Part shown: one piece after another, positions 50,522 to 62,154 of the stretch
Position numbering within the stretch: position 1 is the first letter of the stretch
Layout: each line of letters begins with the position of its first letter
NCBI GenBank assembly: GCA_905183005.1
Contig: CAJJDO010000021.1
Span: 318,773-382,772 of the forward strand
Source: Paramecium pentaurelia
Taxonomy: Eukaryota > Ciliophora > Oligohymenophorea > Peniculida > Parameciidae
DNA: 64,000 nt
Direction: 5' to 3'
Made by a program: the position numbers and the translations under genes
Notes under the pieces: generated by a model
Seen by the model: the letters and a program-made list of their open reading frames with translations, nothing else
Told to the model about the DNA's origin: nothing
The model's database searches: none

Positions 50522-51333
50522 ATGAATTCATAATTTCCACCTTTAAATAATTAAGAAGACCAATAATAACAACAATAATAACCAAAGTAGCAACCTCCTC
50601 CTTAATAAAATACTATCTAATAATACCCTATTTTCTATATAAAACCTAATACGTAAAATACAAAAAATAAAATAGTTTTCCTATACCAAATATTCAATAG
50701 TAAAATACAATTGATCATTACAATTCTTGGTTTGTTTGTCATCCAGTTATGCCTGATGACCCATATTTATCATACCTTTCTTAACTTTCTAGTATTATAC
50801 AAAAACCTTAAACATTCTAAAATGAGGTCCCAATCAAACTTGAGGTTGATGAAGTTATCGTAAAACCACTAATTTAAAATTAAGCAAATTTGAAATAGCA
50901 AAGACTTCAATAACTCTAAAATTAGACTAAAATTAAACAAACTGATCATGCAATAGGATCAAATATTTAGTTTTGTAAATGTTCTTAAAGTAGTTGTCTA
51001 AAAAGATATTGTTAATGTTTTCAAAGTGGAAGAAAGTGCTTGGATAAATGTCAATGCATTGATTGCAAGAATTGTTCATAATTTTCATAGGAAAGAGACT
51101 CAGCAATTAATAAGAAATTTTAAGGAAATATTCCAAGTGATAAATAGCTATCTTAATAAAATAATAATGGCTGTAAATGTAGATCCACAGGGTGCTTAAA
51201 AAAATATTGTGAATGCTTCAAAAAAGGATAAAAATGTCTAGAGTTATGTTCTTGTTAAGATTGCTAAAATATTTCATATAGTATAAGTAGTAAAGATGAA
51301 GTGAAAAAAAAAATAAATTTATAAAATAATTGA
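50522..51333 (+). CDS. Tesmin/LIN54-type CXC (CRC) domain protein
   Basis: 262 residues after one 23-nt intron. A Pro/Gln-rich N-terminus is followed by two cysteine-rich CXC motifs: CKCSQSSCLKRYCQCFQSGR with CLDKCQCIDCKNC at about residues 145-185, and CKCRSTGCLKKYCECFKKGQ with CLELCSCQDC at about 207-240. This pairing is the CRC domain of tesmin, TSO1 and LIN54, which binds CHR-type promoter elements through zinc-bound loops. The spacer between the CXC motifs is about 25 residues and lacks the classical RNPxAFxPK linker, so the family match is good but linker function may differ. Likely nuclear regulator of cell-cycle genes. Confidence 0.9.
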
Positions 51334-51805
51334 TATTTATAAATTTCGAAATATATTTACTTAAAATAAACTTGCAATAATTAGATTTTATATATAAATT
51401 TAAAATCATATTTTTAGAAAATGATATACTATTTATTTATATCTAATTATAATGATTCTATTTAATGTAAATAATTCAATAATTTAGAATTATTGAAAAA
51501 ATCATTACATCATTATTTAAAATAAATTATTCAATAAAAAATTTCAAAAGACTAATTGAACAAAAGATCTAGAATAAGTTCTTTTTCAATAAAAATAAAC
51601 TAAAAATGAAAAAGAATTTGAAAGATGGATGAAATTCTCACTTTGAAAATATAAATTTGATCAAATATAAATATTGAGTTGCTCCTTAATTTATATTTTT
51701 TCCTTTAAATAATTATTATGCTGAAATTACTAATAAGAAAAGTATTCTAAAGAATATTTTACTATGAAGTTACTTTATATAAATTTAAAATCTAAATGAT
51801 GAAAG
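51334..51805. other. Intergenic, nothing seen
   Basis: About 470 bases of AT-rich sequence between two convergent stops. No open frame above chance and no recognisable element. Confidence 0.5.
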
Positions 51806-52312
51806 TCATTAATCCTCTATATTTTTGTTAACTTATTCTTCATCTTATCGAAGTAAATAATTATCTTACTTTAATTTTTCTATTTTTTCTTGTAGTTATT
51901 AGTTTTACTCTAAAATATTACCTAATTCATAAAACTATTTTAATTAATCTTCTTGTTTTTTTATAATCGCTTTTAAATTTTGATTTTCTTAAATCAACTT
52001 TTTTATTTCTTGTTGTTGCTCATATCCTGTTTTAAATAAAATTTTTGAAGGACTTTCAGAAGGTCTTCTTCTCTAAATACTATTAGGGCGATAATAATTA
52101 TTTGTAGTTTATAATAATCTTTATTTATCTAGAACTTATGATGTAATTGAAAATTAGAATTCTCTTTTTTTAAGTATAAAATCAGTTTGAGGTGTATTAA
52201 ATTTATATTATCCAGTTGATAATTGTGACACATGTCTTTTCTAAGTTGGAGTTAGTAAATTAGTATAGAGCTTTTAGTTTTAAGGTGAGAGTAATGGACT
52301 TTTTGATCTCAT
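51806..52312 (-). CDS. Ser/Arg-rich protein with C-terminal coiled coil, 168 aa
   Basis: Intron-free minus-strand frame of 169 codons. The first 90 residues are basic with SP/TP and RRRP motifs. The rest is a strong coiled coil (QQEIKKLIQENQNLKAIIKK; LEQNQQLQEKIEKLKQDNYL). No known family. Composition and size suggest a small cytoskeleton-associated or centriolar protein, but that is inference. Confidence 0.75.
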
Positions 52313-52559
52313 AATAATTAATTCCAAATAAAATTTATTTAACTTTAAAGCATCAAAAATATTTCAAAAATTAGATATAAAAATTACATTAATGAAGTTT
52401 ACATTACTTTAATGTTTGGTTATCTTAAGATAAAATATTCAATAAAAATATATTAGAACATATTATAATAAATAAGTTCTTTTTAAGCTTATCTATTTTA
52501 AAGATAATAAAAAGAGATAATTTTTTATATAAATAATTCTTACAAAATAGGAAGGATTT

Positions 52560-53502
52560 TCATTCCGTGATTATTTCTACTTTAGCTCCTTAAGTTTTAA
52601 CAATACAACAAAAGTACAATTCTCTTTTATCATTTTGCAAGGTTATTTAATATCCTTCATCAGGTTTCTATAAATATATTTAGTTATTTACTTAAACTTT
52701 TTTCCATGTGACTCTTTTTAGAGTAGGTTCATAAATAACTTCAATAACATCTTTTTCACCAAATTTAAAACCTTTAGTTTTCCAATTATATTCTTCTTAT
52801 TCTGTATTTATAGTGTCTATTGTTACAAATAATATTACATGAATCTTAAAAGCATACAAAAGCTCCATTATTTATTTAATTCAACTAAGGTCTAAAATTT
52901 TTGGTTTTTAAAATCTATAAATCACAAATTCCAACTCCAATATCTCCTACAAATTTTGGGAATTTGAATTATATTGAACTAGTTTCGATTTAATTCAATC
53001 TTTAATCAACTAGAGCAAAACAATAATGAGTTTAACTTTGAGTTTATTCAATTATTATTTCTTCATTAATTTATATGCTTTGAAACTTTGAATTAGCATC
53101 AAATTTATATGAAGATTTTGAATATCTTGGAATAATACCAAGATCCATTTATAAAGTCTCTTAAATTTATTGTTCCCATACTTTCAACGTCTTTTAAATT
53201 CTTGTCACTAATTGATCACTAAATTTTGGGAAATAATCATCATTTTTCTGATAGCATATTTTATTCCAAATTTGTACTATCTCTTGGACTTCATCATCAT
53301 TTATTGTAGAATTATCATTTTCAATAGTATTTTCGAAAATTTAATCGAGCTCATTTCTTTGAGAAAGCTCATAGATTATTGTTTCAATTTGATTTTCTAA
53401 TTTTTCAAGTTATATGATGACACTTTATTTAAATTTGGAGTAAATTTGTCGAACTTCTTGAATTTTTTGATAAATTTCAAAGTTATCTTTATATGTAAAC
53501 AT
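52560..53502 (-). CDS. Coiled-coil + SPRY-like domain protein, 306 aa
   Basis: One 22-nt intron leaves 307 codons. An N-terminal helical region of about 80 residues (VIIQLEKLENQIETIIYELS) precedes an acidic linker. From about residue 165 there is a beta-rich domain reminiscent of SPRY/B30.2: HYCFALVDQRLN, KFVGDIGVGICDLQIL, FVCFQDSYTINTE and GFKFGEKDVIEVIYEPTLKR (the SPRY 'GD.I.v..D....' strand pair), then YFCCIVKTQGAKVEII. Such a coiled coil + SPRY layout is seen in TRIM-like proteins, but there is no RING or B-box here. Protein-protein interaction module, partner unknown. Confidence 0.7.
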
Positions 53503-53993
53503 TTAAATAAAATATATTAAAAAATAATACAATAAAAAATATGTTTTCTTTATATTTAAATACAATAAAATAAATAATGTGATAAATTCTGTCTGTTCAA
53601 ATAGATTTATAAAACTAATAAATAATGCAAAAAAGCATGAATTTCTAAAAAGAATTTAACTATACTTTCATAAAAATTATAAATGTATATACTAAAAATA
53701 TGCTTAAATATATTACTGAATACTCTTTTAATGATGAGAAAAAGATTAATATTTATTAATGAATTTAATTATTAATTAAAAAAATGTATTATTTTTTTTC
53801 GAAGATAAGTAGATTTATAAAATAATTGTAAACATAAAATCTTATTGTTTTCGATTACAAATTTTAATGATTTTATAAGTTTAAAACTTTTCATACAATC
53901 TATTTTTATATTGTCTAACCTAATCTGATTAAATATCTAATATCTAATGTTTCTTGAGTGGATAATTACAGATATTTATTAAGAAATAATTTT
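53503..53993. other. Intergenic, nothing seen
   Basis: About 490 bases between the divergent starts of the SPRY-like gene and CAND1. No open frame above chance; promoter region by position only. Confidence 0.5.
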
Positions 53994-56900
53994 ATGGATT
54001 AGAAAAAAATTGAGACTCTTATTTTGGAAGCTTAGACAAATCCCGACCCTGATATACAATATATGAGAGCTGAAGAACTCACAAATGAGTTGACAATTTA
54101 CTATGGAAAATCGGAATAAGGGATGGAAGATGAAAAGAATCAAAAACTTATTAATAATTGCTTTAAAGTATTTTATTAGCATTTATCATCTCAATATAGA
54201 GAAATTTAAGGTATTATAATTTAATATAGTAAAATAGGAAATGCAATTAGATAATTTTAAAGATTAGCTCCTTTGATGAGATCAAAGGAAGTATCATATA
54301 TTGCTTTAGAATTATTGAAGTCATCAGTTGAAGGAATGAATGATGCAAGAGAAAATTATCACATTTGCCTTTAAGAAATAGTAGAAAAGATTCCAAGTCA
54401 AGTCTCAGGTTTAGAAGAAATTTAAGAAACAATTATTTAAAGTAAGTCTAATCATAGTATAATAGAATTGGGTGAATTGAAAATAAAAGTTAAGAAATTA
54501 TAGGTTTCAAATTAAATAGTACATTAAGAAATATAATAAAATGTTGAAATATAGGCTGAACTCCTTAAGATATTAAGTTTGATAATGTCAAGATGGCCAA
54601 AATTATATTATAAAGACTTTGGTGATTTATTATTGGATAATATAACAAATTCAAATGAATTATCAATAAGAAAAAATTCATGTGTATGTTTAGGTCATTT
54701 GGGAGCATGTTTGAATCAATAAAGTCTAAATAATTTAATTTAATCAAGTAATAAATTGAAATTTATGTTATAATAGAAATATTACCATTTACTAAAGATT
54801 TAAGTTTTGATTAATAAAATTTCACAAAAATACTCTACTTAAATTAAAGTTTGAATTATTTGGCTAAGAGTTCTGGAAAACATTTTGATAAAGTTTTAGT
54901 TGAATAAATTTTTGAGAGATACTTTTAAACATAGAATGAATAACATAAAATAGATTTAGATAATATTAATCAATATGCTGAGATTTTAGAAATTTAATTA
55001 CTTACGATAAATTATTTAATTTCTAATTCTTATGCTCGTTCATTTGATTTCTAATTAATTGAATAAATTACACCTTTAATTGATTTTGATCCATTAGGAG
55101 TAGCATCAATTGAAGAAGAAAATCCATATGAAGATGAATATTATCCTGATGAAAGTAAATTTATTTAATAAACTTATTAGCCACTGATTCAACATGGAGA
55201 GTAAGAAGATGTACATTATATACATTCTAAGAATTATTGAAGTATCAACCATAATTATATAAATTAATTTTATCAGCATTATTTGGTCCAAATCAAATCA
55301 TTATGAAAAGAATCAATGAAAAAAATGCTGAAATAAAATTATCTATAGTTTAATTTTTAATTTGCTTAGTCTAAGCATCTGCAATTATTAAAGAGGATAT
55401 AAATTTAATGGAAGTTGAATAACTATCTTTAATAAAGTAAAGATCTATTCCAGCCTCAATATCATTAATTGAATTGGTAGAATAGTTATTAGAATAAATA
55501 TAAAAGATCTTTTAAGATTCTTAAGAATAATAATCCTTAAAATCTGAATCTACTAAATTATTATTAGCAATTGGTTAATATTTCCACTCTCAAATATAGA
55601 GTTCACATTCATGTTTTTCAAAAATTGTTGAAATTATTCATTAATCAATTACTGGTTCTCCTATGCATTATTCAAATGAATAAAAAGTATTGATATATAA
55701 TTAATCATAGCTTGCTTCTATTTTAACAATGAAAACTATTCTTAAAATTACAGAACCTGCTGAATTTTAAGTCTAAATTTTATAGTAAATGGTTTTAATA
55801 CTTCTTGATGCAGTAAATTAAAAATATATCAGAATTTAAGTAGAAGGTTATAATACATTAGAAATGATTATTGGAGTATTCAAATAGAGTTTTGAAGAGA
55901 AGACATTTTAATAGTCCTTAACATAAATTAAATAAAATTTAATAATAAAAATATAGATTGATAACTTAGATTAAGAAATTAAGTAAAGTTTATTTTCACT
56001 TGCAGCTACATTTTTCAGATATTTTGATTCAATATTTTCAAAGGCAGAAGTTGAATAATTAGCTTAAATCTCTTTAGTTAGATTATAGATTGAAGCATTA
56101 TAACATAATATCATAACTCTTGTTTAATATTTTAAAAATCTAAATGATCCTAAACCTTTAATTTCAAATATTGCTAATTAACTTTAGAAAAATGATAAAC
56201 CTTAAACATATATAACTTTAATTCATTTAATGTAAAACAATAAAATTGATCAATAGCTAGCAGGTGATATTCTAAGCAAATTTAAATAAATTACAATAGA
56301 AAACTATGATTTACAAATTTAAACATTATAAGTATTAATTAAAGTTACTGGTATAAAATTATCTGAATAACTTATAAGAGAATCTGTTAAAATTGGATTG
56401 TATCAAACTAAAATAAAACATGATATTGAAGATTTCTTCCATCTGATAAATTAATCCTAAATAATTGAATAAGAAGTTACTAAACAATTAGGAAAGGAAG
56501 AATTATATCCAGCTGGATAAATATATTGTTAAATATTAAAAAATGTTCCTGGTTCACTCAGTTCATTATATTCATCAATATCAATAAATAGATAACTAAA
56601 ATTATCAACATTAAGATTTTTACATAAATATTAAAAAGACCCAAAAGCAATTGATATTTTGTGCCAATTAATTAAAGATAATTAAGATTCTGATTTAGCT
56701 GCTATAGTAATTGGTTCAGCTATTTCTGATATTCAGTAAATTTAAAATCTGATTGAATAATATCCTAATCAATATTAATTTTATTAAGCATTAAAGGAAT
56801 TTACAGAAATTAATTCTATTAATAATCCAATAAATATTGCTAATTATATTTTGAAATAAGTGAATGGAAAAGATAAAACAATATCCACTATATGTGGTGA

Positions 56901-57674
56901 TATTTTGGGTGGATTTCTAAAATAAAATTATTAATCTCTAGAATCAATTTTATTTGAGGGTCTTAAGAGTACTTCTTAGGCTGTTCGATTTTCTTGTATA
57001 TAAAGTCTTAAATATACAAATCAATGGGCCAACAAAGCATAAGTATTGTTAGAGATGCTTTAAAATGAAAAGGATCTTCAAATCCTAACTGGAATCATAA
57101 AGGCGCTTACATAAAATATTCAACATATTAAATTATTTAATTTAATTCAATATTTAACATATTGTTTAAGAAGATATGAAGAAAAAGAATTAAATTTTGG
57201 TAATTTTACTGAAAAAAGAGATGATGCTAAAGATTTAAGATCCCTTTCCTTTGATTTATTAGAATTATTCTTTGATATGTAAAGTTTTGATATGAAACCA
57301 ATTCTAACAGAAGTCTTTGATAAATTTAGTAAGTGTTTTTTTATATTTCATAGATGAGGATAAATATGATGAAACTAGAATACCTAGATTAAGAATTATC
57401 TAAAAGGTCATTAAAAAAGACCCATCAGCATTGGCTGCATTTTCTGAGATTTTAATTAAAACATTCGAGCCTATTCTTAAAACATTGTAATAAAATTTAC
57501 AAAAATAAGATCAAGTAAAATAATATTAAATAATATTAGAATTTGGATAAGGAAAAAGAAAAAATCAAATTAATAGTTTCAATACTATAAGGATTAAGAT
57601 AAAATTCAAAAGAAGTGGATGATATTTACAGAAAATATGTAAATAAATAAATTTAAGAATTTGCACGCTAATGA
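53994..57674 (+). CDS. CAND1: CAND1/TIP120 cullin exchange factor
   Basis: 1185 residues after five introns (27, 20, 26, 25 and 25 nt); frame arithmetic is exact. CAND1 wraps around deneddylated cullin-RING scaffolds and swaps substrate adaptors. The protein is HEAT repeats throughout. N-terminal repeats match CAND1 (DIQYMRAEELTNEL, cf. 'DFRFMATNDLMTEL'; NSCVCLGHLGACLNQQSL). The acidic insertion (EEENPYEDEYYPDE) at about 355-370 is followed directly by STWRVRRCTLYTFQELLKYQ, as in CAND1 'SWKVRRAAAKCLDAVV'. The C-terminal repeats match too (SFDLLELFFDMQSFDMKPIL; RIPRLRIIQKVIKKDPSALA). Length agrees with the family (about 1230). A Skp1-like gene lies at 5784, in the same pathway but far away. 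Confidence 0.93.
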
Positions 57675-57755
57675 GAATGAAAATATTATAAAAAAATAAA
57701 ACCAGTCAAATAAGTAATTTTAATTAGTAATATAAATTCAATAATTTCTTTGATA

Positions 57756-58648
57756 TCATTATTGATCCCATGAAATCCTTTTACCTTTATGCCAAATCCC
57801 ATACTTTCCTTTTTTATTAATGAAAAAACATCCCCTGCCATGTTATTTACCACTTTCCCATTCTCCTTCATATCTCCTTCCATCTCCCCAATCATAAATA
57901 CCATAACCCTTATTTTAAGTTATTGAATAAGATATACATGTTTTCTATCATTAAAATATTATCCTTCATATCTTCTTCCATCTGGCCAAGTATATATACC
58001 TCTTCCATGCATGTTACCAAAATAAAAATCACCTTCGTACTTTCTTCCATCAGCCCAAATTAAAATTCCCTTTCCTGATATTTTATTTTGAACCCAATCT
58101 CCTTCATATTTTTAACCATTGCTCCAAATATATTTACCTTAACCATGCTTATAAGAATTCAAAAAATATCCTTCATATAAAGAACCATCAGGCCATAACT
58201 CAATACCATATCCATGTTACTTATCGTTTAGCCATTCACCTTCATATTTTGGACCATCTATATGTTTATAGACTCCATATCCATTTGACATATCATTTTC
58301 CCATTCTCCTTCATAAACATCACCATTAATGTGAGTAAATTTACCTCTTCCATTAGCTTTATTATGTTTCCATTCACCTTCATATTTAGCACCATCAGGC
58401 CAAATTTAGATTCCATAACCATCTCTTGAGTTTCCTCTCCATTCTCCTGTATAGGTGGCACCTCCAGGGAAACTAGTTTAAGAAATTTAATACGTAAAGG
58501 TGGGTTTTTCGATTCTGGGTTTGTCATCTTGATTAATTGTGATTCCACTTTCTACAGTCTCAGTTTCAAATGCACACAATATTTTTTGATTATCTACTTT
58601 ACGACGCTCTCTGTAACCTCTCCAGTATTTTTAGATTACAATAGCCAT
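57756..58648 (-). CDS. IQ-motif plus MORN-repeat protein, 287 aa
   Basis: One 29-nt intron leaves 288 codons. It opens with an IQ motif (AIVIQKYWRGYRERRK), a calmodulin-binding signature. About nine MORN repeats follow, such as GEWRGNSRDGYGIQIWPDGA, YEGEWENDMSNGYGVYKHID and YEGDFYFGNMHGRGIYTWPD, filling the rest of the protein. MORN arrays act as membrane-associated scaffolds and rulers. With an IQ motif this suggests a Ca2+/calmodulin-linked cortical or ciliary scaffold. It is convergent with CAND1 (81 bases between stops). Confidence 0.93.
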
Positions 58649-58854
58649 TTTATTTTTTATTAACCATGTCTTTTCAGTTTTAGAAGTACCTGTTGGAATT
58701 GATATACATTCCTAATTGATTCATTTAATTACTTATATTTCATTCCCTCTCTTATCACAATTACATTGAGAACATTAAGAACCCATTTAAAATTATAATT
58801 ATATTTGACATTACTTTCATTTTGAACAATTTATTTTAATAAAATATAACGATT

Positions 58855-59994
58855 ATGTTAGCTGACAAAACCAGTGCCTATGTAAATAAAAGTTCTGTAT
58901 AACCTAAATAAACAAGAAAAAGAGTGGTTATAGGTTGTTATCATTCTAGCAACTTGATATTCAATATGTGGCATAAACCTTCGAAAAGACTCAATCTATT
59001 AATAATCTTTAAGATATATTAATAGATAATAAATCTACAGATTTAAGAAATTCAAATACAACAGAGGAAAGTGAAATTGAGAAATTATCTCAGGCTTATG
59101 TAGACAAATATTATTATGAATTGAAATTTGAACAATATTAAAATTTACTTACATAACAATAAGGCACAATCACTAAATTACTAAATGAAAAATAGGATTT
59201 GCTTAGCAGACTTGAATGTGCTAAAAGTAATGAAAAAGAAATTAGTCTGTTATAATAATTAGAAGTCAAATTTATTGAAAATCAATAAGAAACACAATAG
59301 TTACAAATGGAATGCTAATAATACATATATTAAATTGAATAACTTCTTGCTGCTAATAATGAGTTACAATAATCATTTGAATCCTTAAATAACTAATTTG
59401 TTGAATACAAAGATAAATAAGATAAATATTCAATAAAATAACAAGTATTAATATCCAAATTAACTGATGATATCGGAAGTCAAAAATACTTACAAGATGT
59501 ATGTTCCCAAATGTAAATTATTAGATTATAAAATAATCAACTTTCTGAATAATTATCTTCTTAGGAACATAATTTCTAAATCAAATTGTAGGAAATTTAA
59601 GAAAAACATTTAATTCAAAATAATGAATTGTAATAAAACTGCAAATCTCATATTGAGTAAAAAGAAGAATAATTGCATTTATTAAGAATGGAACTTGAAA
59701 AAAAAAAATCAGAAATTCAAAAACTATAGAATGAAAGCATTTCATTATAAAATTATATTTAATAATTAACATAGAAGTATCAAATTAATTTATTTTAGTT
59801 ACAAAGATGATATTCGCGCTTAAGCCTCACTACTTTCAGAATAGGTGGAAGAATATAAGATAGTTATATAAAATTTAGATAATCAATTATATCATATGAA
59901 CTTAGAAATAAAACAAGGAGATCGATCTTCTTCAAAGGATAGCATTATAAATACAAGATTGTTATCTAATTATATTAGCAAATATAAATATTGA
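58855..59994 (+). CDS. Long coiled-coil protein, 363 aa
   Basis: Two introns (26 and 22 nt) leave exactly 364 codons. A basic N-terminus (KPQ/KQTRKR, carried across intron 1) precedes a nearly continuous coiled coil from about residue 70 to 340 (QDLLSRLECAKSNEKEISLL; LHLLRMELEKKKSEIQKLQN). No other domain. Typical of ciliate basal-body or axoneme coiled-coil proteins; specific family not recognised. Confidence 0.8.
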
Positions 59995-60186
59995 AAATCA
60001 AGGTGAATTCTATTGTTATTTTATGTTTTTAGATATAAATCGTAAAGAATTATTTAATTTATTGTTAATTCTATAATTAACTTTAATTTATTATAATATA
60101 TAAAAAATTATTCCAATTATTAATATAAAAATTGCACTATAAACTATAATTTAATAGAATTATGCATTCATTATTAACTTTATTGA

Positions 60187-60912
60187 ATGAATATCATATT
60201 TAATGGTTAGAGGGTTTAGGTACAAGAATCCATGACATTTCTGTAATTATACCAACAAATGGGTATTGTCAATAACAGAGATGTAAGTTTCTTTAAAAAT
60301 GGATAACCATTGTTTGTTAATCCAAATACTTATATCAAAAACAACCTATAACCTAATGATTAAATTACAACAGTAAATGGATAACAAAATATGGTTAATC
60401 AACCTTATCGATAACCAGCTAACACTACTCCAACATTACCATAAAATTTATAAAATCAATCCAATCCGTAATTCAATTAATAATTCAATCCATAAATCAG
60501 GGCCACAAATATAGTAACAAATTAAGAATAAACACAATTTAAGAATGGAATGTTATTTGGAATAAACCCTTAATTTGGTTAATAATAAAATTTTTCTTAA
60601 ATTATATAACCATCATAATTTACAAATCCAAAACCATAGTAATAAGTATTCTAATAAACTATTCCTCAATCATAAACAATTTCACCAAATATAAATTTAT
60701 TAGGCTAAAAAGCTCCTCAAATTTATAAATAAGATGATGATATTTTCGCATCATAAAATTAATAATAAAATCATTAGGAAGAAGTAGATATTTTTGCAAC
60801 AGAATTTTAATTTTCAAATTATGATGAATAAAGATTAAATTATTTGAAAAACAAAAATATTAGTCCAGGAGATAAATAGTAATTAAAGTATTTATTTTAG
60901 GCTTAAATTTGA
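60187..60912 (+). CDS. Ubiquitin-like domain + Q/N-rich protein, 241 aa
   Basis: Intron-free frame of 242 codons. The first 70 or so residues have the beta-grasp pattern of a ubiquitin-like domain: MNIIFNGQRVQVQESMTFLQ, then NNRDVSFFKNGQPL and a final strand NDQITTVNGQQ. There is no C-terminal diglycine, so it is a built-in ubiquitin-like domain rather than a conjugated modifier. The remaining 170 residues are Q/N/P-rich with F motifs (QFNQQFNPQ; LFGINPQFGQ), and acidic DDDIFAS/VDIFATEF patches. The start at 60187 is chosen because it completes the first beta strand. UBL-type shuttle or adaptor role is inference. Confidence 0.65.
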
Positions 60913-61173
60913 GAGGGATAATTATATTTTTACTATAGACAATTTTGGAGATGAACTAATTATTCAAAAAAATGATTAATCATTTTATTTGAAATTAAAT
61001 AGTTCATTTTAAATGAAATAAAAAAGATAAATAGATATTCAAAGTAAGGATTTGTTTGAAAAAAATTTAATTTTCTATCTTAATTATACTAGAGTGGCAT
61101 GGATTCAACATTAGGATATATTGGCTGTGTAATTTAACAACGGCAACAAAATATATTTGAAATTATTTATGGA

Positions 61174-62139
61174 ATGATTTCAAAATTTAAAATTATAATA
61201 AATTAATTATACCTAAAAAATTTTAAATCCATAATTTATAATAAAAATGAGTATTTGTAAAAAAATGCTTCTTTAATATTGGTAAGGGATGATTATAAAG
61301 TTTTAGTGTTAGAAAGAAGCAAAGAAATCTCATTTGGAGGATCATATGTATTTCCAGGAGGGATTCTAGAAGAAGTAGATGATAAAATAGCTTAATTCGA
61401 TTCATAATTAATTGAGCAAAATCATTAAAAATATTATTGTCATTAAACTCAAGGATGGTATGATTCATTTTTGATCGCTGCTATAAGAGAAACTATTGAA
61501 GAAACTAATATATAATTAGATTATAAATAATTATACTAAAAAATCAAACCATTCCTAAGAATAATCACACCTCAAATGATATAAAAAAGATATGACGCTT
61601 AGTTTTTTTTTAATTTAAATAATTATGATACCTTAGACATCAATAAAATTGAGAGTACAAGTTATGAATGGAATACTCCTATTGGATTTTTAGAAAAATT
61701 TATTAAAAATTAAATATAATTTTAATCACCAATATTCTTATAATTATTAATACTTTAATAATTAGGAAGCTATTAAAATATAGTTAATTATATTGATTCA
61801 GGAGATTAATATAAACATACATATCCTCATGTTTTCTAATTTAGTAAGTATATATATTAGTTTTTATTAGGTAATAAATACGTTTTTAATTATCCTGATC
61901 AAAATTATAATTTATAAGAGTTAATGGAAACAGAATAAACAGATTATTTAAAAAGTGAATTTAGTGTTAAATATAATCATATAGAAAGATCAGATTTTAG
62001 ATTTGAATTAGAAGGAAATTAAAAAAAATTAACTGGACATATAGGAAAATTTATGAATTCACCTTTAGCATTATTATATGGTTAAATTATTAATGATAGC
62101 TAATTTATGAGATTAAATATTAAAGAAATTAATTAATGA
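61174..62139 (+). CDS. Nudix hydrolase, NUDT19-like
   Basis: Nudix-fold pyrophosphatase; family members of this type (NUDT19/RP2) hydrolyse CoA or acyl-CoA in peroxisomes. VLVLERSKEISFGGSYVFPG at about residues 45-62 is followed by an insertion of about 40 residues before the catalytic helix IAAIRETIEETNI (RE..EE). This split Nudix box is the NUDT19 pattern rather than the contiguous GX5EX7REUXEEXGU. An N-terminal extension of about 35 residues is basic and hydrophobic and may be a targeting signal. The C-terminus does not end in SKL. A 27-nt GT...AG stretch (gtaagtatatata...ttattag) near 61849-61875 may be an intron; it is 3n and stop-free, so the protein is 321 or 312 aa. It stops 15 bases from the convergent gene. 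Confidence 0.85.
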
Positions 62140-62154
62140 TATTATATTGTAAAA

